Part shown: positions 4,493-7,486 of the stretch, piece by piece
Layout of the letters: every line of letters starts with the position of its first letter
Numbering within the stretch: position 1 is the stretch's first letter
Assembly (NCBI GenBank): GCA_045587025.1
Contig: JAZNBK010000021.1
Location: 1-7,486 of the forward strand
DNA from: UBA1740 sp045587025
GTDB lineage: Bacteria; Bacillota; Clostridia; Oscillospirales; CAG-272
Direction of reading: 5' to 3'
Length of the DNA stretch: 7,486 bases
Translations under genes and position numbers: made by a program
Notes under the pieces: model-generated
The model's database searches: none
What the model saw: the letters and a program-made list of their open reading frames with translations, nothing else
What the model was told of the DNA's origin: nothing

Positions 4493-5343
4493 AACACTTA
4501 ATAGTTGCAGGGTTATGTACTTTGGCGACTGCCAAGGTTACGGTGCAGGGGGCTTATTCAAAGAAAAATATAAAGACGGTTAGTGATGCGACACTTTTCA
4601 ATGGTTTGATTTTTTTCTTTGCTGCACTCTTGTTTTTAGGGCAAGCGATCTATGGCGATTGGGAAATATGGCTTTTCAGTGTGATGTTTGGAGCATTGAG
4701 TGTCGTGTTTCAAATCTGCTACTCGAAGGCACTGTCGATTGGAAATACTTCGGTAATTGTCTTGATTGTAAACCTTAGTATCCTTATTCCGATAGCGGTA
4801 TCCGTTTTTGCCTTTAAGGAGAGTCTTTCCGTATCTCGTATGATCGGTATTTTGTTGACACTTGTGACATTTTTTGTGGTTGTGGATGTAGAAAAAACGA
4901 AAAAGCACAACCTAAAATGGATATTGCTTGCAATGGCGGCGATGTTTGCGAACGGAGCGATTGGAGTAACACAGAAGCTGTTCGGCAAATCGGAGTGGAG
5001 TGCTCAAGGCGGAACTTTTGTTTCACGCTCCTATATCGTAGCCGCTGCGGTGTCGATGGTTGCTTATCTGCTGCTCAAGCGCAAGGAGCCTGTAAGCCGA
5101 AAGCTAACACACGTTATATTCTGCTATGCAGCCGTTACGGGTATCATTCTTGCGGTTTTCCAATTGTTTAACACATATGCTATCACCACTGTAAACGGCA
5201 CGTTCCTTTTTCCTGCTTATTCCGGGGGCTGTATTATCTTATCAACGATATCAGGGCTTCTGATATTCAAGGAACGCTTGAATGTAAGACAAATAATCGG
5301 TATTACCATAGGAGCTGTTGCATTGATACTTATGAATTTTTGA
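4489..5343 (+). CDS. EamA/DMT-superfamily transporter, 284 aa
   Basis: This is a small integral membrane permease with about ten hydrophobic segments and two homologous halves, the hallmark of the drug/metabolite transporter superfamily. The internal repeat is visible: FKESLSVSRMIGILLTLV (109-126) ends half one and FKERLNVRQIIGITIGAV (260-277) ends half two. Length is typical. The start ATG overlaps the stop of the hydrolase gene as ATGA, so the two are almost certainly co-transcribed and translationally coupled. By context it may import a glycoside for the hydrolase or export a product; DMT proteins move varied solutes and the sequence does not tell which. No T-rich terminator hairpin is seen in the 56 bp downstream, only a small GTGC/GCAC hairpin (5361-5373). 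Confidence 0.88.
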   Translation: MKHLIVAGLCTLATAKVTVQGAYSKKNIKTVSDATLFNGLIFFFAALLFLGQAIYGDWEIWLFSVMFGALSVVFQICYSKALSIGNTSVIVLIVNLSILIPIAVSVFAFKESLSVSRMIGILLTLVTFFVVVDVEKTKKHNLKWILLAMAAMFANGAIGVTQKLFGKSEWSAQGGTFVSRSYIVAAAVSMVAYLLLKRKEPVSRKLTHVIFCYAAVTGIILAVFQLFNTYAITTVNGTFLFPAYSGGCIILSTISGLLIFKERLNVRQIIGITIGAVALILMNF

Positions 5344-5399
5344 AAGTTTTGCGGTGCTTGGTGCTTTTTGCACACGCGATTTTGCACAAGACGTTTCTA

Positions 5400-5428
5400 T
5401 TGACTTTCACGGGGCGATATGATATAAT
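5400..5428 (+). promoter_or_regulatory. Sigma-A promoter of rmuC
   Basis: TTGACT (5400-5405) and a perfect TATAAT (5423-5428) are spaced by 17 bp, with a TG at 5419-5420 giving an extended -10. Transcription should start near 5435, leaving a leader of about 35 nt that carries AAGGGGAG (5457-5464) before the ATG. rmuC is therefore independent of the sugar-regulated operon upstream. Confidence 0.88.
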
Positions 5429-5469
5429 ATCGTTATAAAATGTTTATATGTCGATTAAGGGGAGAAGAA

Positions 5470-6720
5470 ATGGAAATAATTATTATCATTTTGCTTTTAA
5501 TCTCTATCTCGCTGTCGGTTTTTCTGCTACTTAAGTCACGCTCCGACAAGGGTAACACCGCAGTGCAGATGGAGAAAAAGGATAAGGATGAGATTATCGG
5601 CGCGTTTTCATCGAACGTGTCTATAATATCGGGCGCACTGCGTGAATCCGCTGACAGCTCCTCGAAGGAGGTAAAGGCGAATCTTGAAAATATGTCCGAG
5701 CGAATCAAGGATTCGGGAAAGACCGCAGAGGAGCGCTTCGTTCACATTGAAGGCAAGCTTGAAGCAAGCCTTGAGCAGATTCGTCAGACACTTGAGCGCA
5801 ACATTCAGACTATGCAGTCGAACAATGAAAAGAAGCTTGAGGAAATACAGAAAACCGTTGACGAAAAGCTGACCAAAACCCTCAACGACCGCTTTGCGGA
5901 GTCCTTCAAGATACTGACCGACGAGCTTGCTAAGGTGAGCAAGACGATAGGCGAGATGCAGAAAATCTCCTCCGACGTCGGAAACCTTACGAGAATGCTA
6001 TCTAACGTCAAGACCACGGGTATCCTCGGTGAAATTCAGCTCGGCGCGATAATAGACGAAATTCTGACGGTCGAGCAGTACGAAAAGAACGTAGTCACGA
6101 GCAAGACGAGCCGCGACCCCGTTGAATTTGCGGTGAAGCTCCCCGGCGGTGACGACGGAGAGGTGCTTCTGCCGATAGACTCGAAGTTCCCCTACACGAT
6201 TTACACCGATATGCAGACGGCATACGAGGAGAACAATTTCGCTGAATTTGAGGCGAAGAAAAAGCAGCTTGTAAATACCGTAAAGTCGATGGCGAAGGAT
6301 ATAAAGGAAAAGTACGTAAATCCGCCGTACACGACGAATTTTGCGGTGATGTTCCTGCCTATTGAGGGGCTTTACGCCGAGGTTGTGAAGCTTGGACTCG
6401 TCGAGGAGCTTCGCGCGAAGTACAGCATCACCGTCGCAGGCCCTACGACCATGGCGGCGCTTCTTAACAGCCTGCAAATGGGCTTCCAGACCCTTGCGAT
6501 ACAGAAAAAATCAAACGAGGTTTGGTCAATTCTCGGCGCGGTAAAGGCTGAATTCGCCAAATTCGGTAAGATTATCGAAGGCATTCAGAAGAAGCTGAAC
6601 GGCGCAAGCAACGACCTCGACCAGCTCCTCGGAGTAAGAACGAGAGCCATAGACCGAAGCCTCAGAAGTGTGGTAGCGGCGACCGACGAAACAGACGCCC
6701 TCGACACACCCGACGCCTAA
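5470..6720 (+). CDS. rmuC: RmuC-family DNA recombination protein, 416 aa
   Basis: RmuC limits recombination at short inverted repeats in E. coli and is a predicted nuclease-fold protein. The layout is canonical: an N-terminal membrane anchor (about 2-22, runs of I/L/S), a long charged coiled coil (about 65-180), and the RmuC domain (about 180-395). Motifs seen are GILGEIQLG (184-192), DPVEFAVKLPG (216-226), LPIDSKFP (234-241) and MFLPIEGLYAE (294-304), then AGPTTMAALLNSLQMGFQ (323-340). E219 and D237-x-K239 resemble a PD-(D/E)xK active site. ATG 5470 is chosen over an in-frame ATG at 5440 because AAGGGGAG lies 5 nt upstream and the anchor then starts at residue 2. Its coding sequence is distinctly richer in G+C than the genes to the left. 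It is anchored to the inner face of the membrane by inference from the family. Confidence 0.94.
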   Translation: MEIIIIILLLISISLSVFLLLKSRSDKGNTAVQMEKKDKDEIIGAFSSNVSIISGALRESADSSSKEVKANLENMSERIKDSGKTAEERFVHIEGKLEASLEQIRQTLERNIQTMQSNNEKKLEEIQKTVDEKLTKTLNDRFAESFKILTDELAKVSKTIGEMQKISSDVGNLTRMLSNVKTTGILGEIQLGAIIDEILTVEQYEKNVVTSKTSRDPVEFAVKLPGGDDGEVLLPIDSKFPYTIYTDMQTAYEENNFAEFEAKKKQLVNTVKSMAKDIKEKYVNPPYTTNFAVMFLPIEGLYAEVVKLGLVEELRAKYSITVAGPTTMAALLNSLQMGFQTLAIQKKSNEVWSILGAVKAEFAKFGKIIEGIQKKLNGASNDLDQLLGVRTRAIDRSLRSVVAATDETDALDTPDA

Positions 6721-6763
6721 CAGCCTTCTCCTACCGTTCAAGATTGGATTTTCGCAGTGTCGG

Positions 6764-6990
6764 TAGGGGGCGGCGCCCTCGACGCCCCGAAAGCCTTCCC
6801 CACGAGGGGGGCTTGGGAAAAAGGCGGGAGCAAGCCCTCGCCCTACGGGGCGTATGCTCGTCAGCCTGCGACAGTAACCCTCTACAAAAAAGGCTCTCCC
6901 CTTGGGAGAGCTCCCGCGATGGCGGGTAAGAGGGAATACTCACCCCTCTCCGTCCGCCTTTGGCTGCCACCTCTCCCGTGGGGAGAGGCT
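6764..6990. repeat. Cluster of REP-like GC-rich palindromes
   Basis: The 375 bp between rmuC and the minus-strand small gene hold no credible gene. Instead they hold consecutive hairpins: GGGGCG/CGCCCC (6767-6788), CCCC/GGGG with outer AAGC/GCTT (6791-6814), CGCCC/GGGCG (6839-6852), GCTCTCCC/GGGAGAGC (6893-6911), CCCGC/GCGGG (6913-6926) and CCTCTCCC/GGGAGAGG (6970-6988). The CTCTCCC-type palindrome occurs twice, and base composition differs sharply from the flanks. I recall such intergenic palindromes as widespread in gut Clostridia genomes, resembling REP/MITE sequences. No transposase is present. Roles in mRNA stability or as non-autonomous mobile DNA are inference. Confidence 0.7.
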
Positions 6991-7028
6991 TTGGAATTTC
7001 AACCCTAAAAACACGGATATATAAAGTT

Positions 7029-7068
7029 AGAGCGAAGATACCGGTTAAAGTATCTTCGCTCTTTTTTT
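7029..7068 (+). terminator. Strong rho-independent terminator, 13-bp stem
   Basis: AGAGCGAAGATAC (7029-7041) and GTATCTTCGCTCT (7050-7062) pair perfectly around an 8-nt loop, followed by a T-run (7062-7068). The orientation suits transcripts from rmuC running through the palindrome cluster. On the minus strand the stem is followed by AACTTTATAT, a poor T-run, so it would end the small gene's transcript less well. Confidence 0.92.
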
Positions 7069-7095
7069 GCTATTTTAAATAGCGCAACCCATTTT

Positions 7096-7224
7096 TTAGC
7101 TGAATCTGAAGAACATCTTCTGAGTTTCAACCTCAGGGTCGTTATCACCGACTTCAGCCGAGGTGGTGATTACGTCAGGATTCTCCTGAAGCTCAAGCTC
7201 GGGGACTTCGTAATTCTTTTTCAT
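7096..7224 (-). CDS. Small acidic protein, 42 aa, coupled to a surface-protein gene
   Basis: The ORF runs from ATG (7224-7222) to TAA (7098-7096), with a strong ribosome binding site AAGGGGG on the minus strand inside the last codons of the upstream gene. Only 3 nt separate that gene's stop from this ATG, so translational coupling is likely. The peptide begins MKKNYEVPELEL, continues to DVITTS, has an acidic middle and ends KMFFRFS. It has no cysteine, no hydrophobic signal core and no membrane segment. From memory, short proteins with an MKK-x-Y-x-x-PELEL start and a DVITTS motif are common hypothetical proteins in gut Clostridia; I know no function. A leader-plus-core secreted or modified peptide and a small cytoplasmic partner are both possible. 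Confidence 0.68.
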   Translation of the reverse strand: MKKNYEVPELELQENPDVITTSAEVGDNDPEVETQKMFFRFS

Positions 7225-7227
7225 ATT

Positions 7228-7486
7228 TTATACCCCCTTACTTTGGTAATTATTTGCCGCTACGTTGTAGAGATAAATTGCTTTCGCGAGATTCGTGAGA
7301 GTTTCCGGCATAGCGTCGCCTGCATAGAGTATAGCATCAACGCACGAAAGCACGCTGAGTGAAACGGTGCTTGCATTGTCGCCGTCGGTGATGGTGAGGG
7401 TTACCTCTTCATCAAGACCTGCGGGATTCACGCCGTCGATAAGCACGTAATACTCGCCGTCGTTCTCAGACGCATACTTGGTAAGA
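7228..7486 (-). CDS. C-terminal part of a probable surface/secreted protein (partial)
   Basis: The frame is open from the right edge of the window to TAA at 7230-7228; the start lies outside. The 85 or so visible residues contain a beta-rich segment (GEYYVLIDGVNP, then EVTLTITDGDNASTVSLSV) and an alpha-helical close (ETLTNLAKAIYLYNVAANNY). I associate a beta segment followed by a 'NLxKAxYLYNxAAN' helix with the C-terminal ends of large extracellular proteins of Ruminococcus-like bacteria, but this is recall, not a search. There is one cysteine (LSCVD) and no LPxTG motif or dockerin in the visible part. The internal GTG at 7446 is not taken as a start because the frame stays open further upstream. 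It is co-directional with the 42-aa gene 3 nt downstream. Confidence 0.72.
   Translation of the reverse strand, partial: LTKYASENDGEYYVLIDGVNPAGLDEEVTLTITDGDNASTVSLSVLSCVDAILYAGDAMPETLTNLAKAIYLYNVAANNYQSKGV

Noticed and set aside
5344..5399. Terminator after the transporter gene
   Set aside because: Only a 4-bp GTGC/GCAC hairpin without a following T-run is present; a rho-independent terminator is not supported here.
5998..6477. 159-codon minus-strand ORF inside rmuC
   Set aside because: It is a shadow of the GC-rich rmuC codons, with arginine- and leucine-rich nonsense composition and no start signals.
6731..7008. Overlapping ORFs on both strands through the palindrome cluster
   Set aside because: They are open in several frames because of GC-rich palindromes, give low-complexity proline/arginine-rich peptides and have no ribosome binding sites.

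Overview
The window looks like a chromosomal segment of a gut-type member of the Clostridia, probably the Oscillospiraceae/Ruminococcaceae or a close relative. This placement is an inference. It rests on the 23S rRNA 3' end, strong AGGAGG-type ribosome binding sites, textbook TTGAcN/TATAAT promoters with extended -10 TG dinucleotides, UUCG-loop terminators, and a cluster of GC-rich palindromes of a kind I associate with uncultured Clostridia. No marker gives a species.

Layout. Positions 1-120 are the last bases of a 23S rRNA gene. A spacer without a 5S gene follows, then tRNA-Asn(GTT) at 222-297 and a UUCG-loop terminator. That terminator and about 140 bp of structured DNA behind it form a 170-bp unit (298-467). 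The unit recurs at 1436-1602, with 58 bp perfectly identical. Between the two copies sits one AT-rich gene (579-1424) with its own near-consensus promoter; it encodes a GIY-YIG nuclease-domain protein. Repeat, nuclease gene and repeat together look like an acquired module behind the tRNA, and this is the most unusual part of the window.

A long hairpin with a T-run (1668-1716) then precedes a 58-codon ORF with a strong ribosome binding site. The 3' end of this ORF overlaps the tail of a convergent AraC-family regulator gene (1821-2654, minus strand). The regulator is divergently transcribed from a two-gene operon: a putative cytoplasmic glycoside hydrolase (2795-4492, resembling GH129/GH101) overlapped by 4 bp (ATGA) with a ten-helix EamA/DMT-type transporter (4489-5343). 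The likely logic is that the regulator senses a sugar or glycoside, the transporter moves a substrate or product, and the hydrolase cleaves a glycoside inside the cell. The substrate is unknown.

The next gene is rmuC (5470-6720), a membrane-anchored coiled-coil protein with an RmuC nuclease-like domain, driven by its own consensus promoter. It is followed by about 230 bp of REP-like GC-rich hairpins and a strong rho-independent terminator (7029-7068). At the right edge, on the minus strand, are the C-terminal part of a protein that is probably a large surface or secreted protein (7228 to beyond the window) and, 3 nt downstream of its stop, a 42-codon acidic small protein (7096-7224) that is probably translationally coupled to it.
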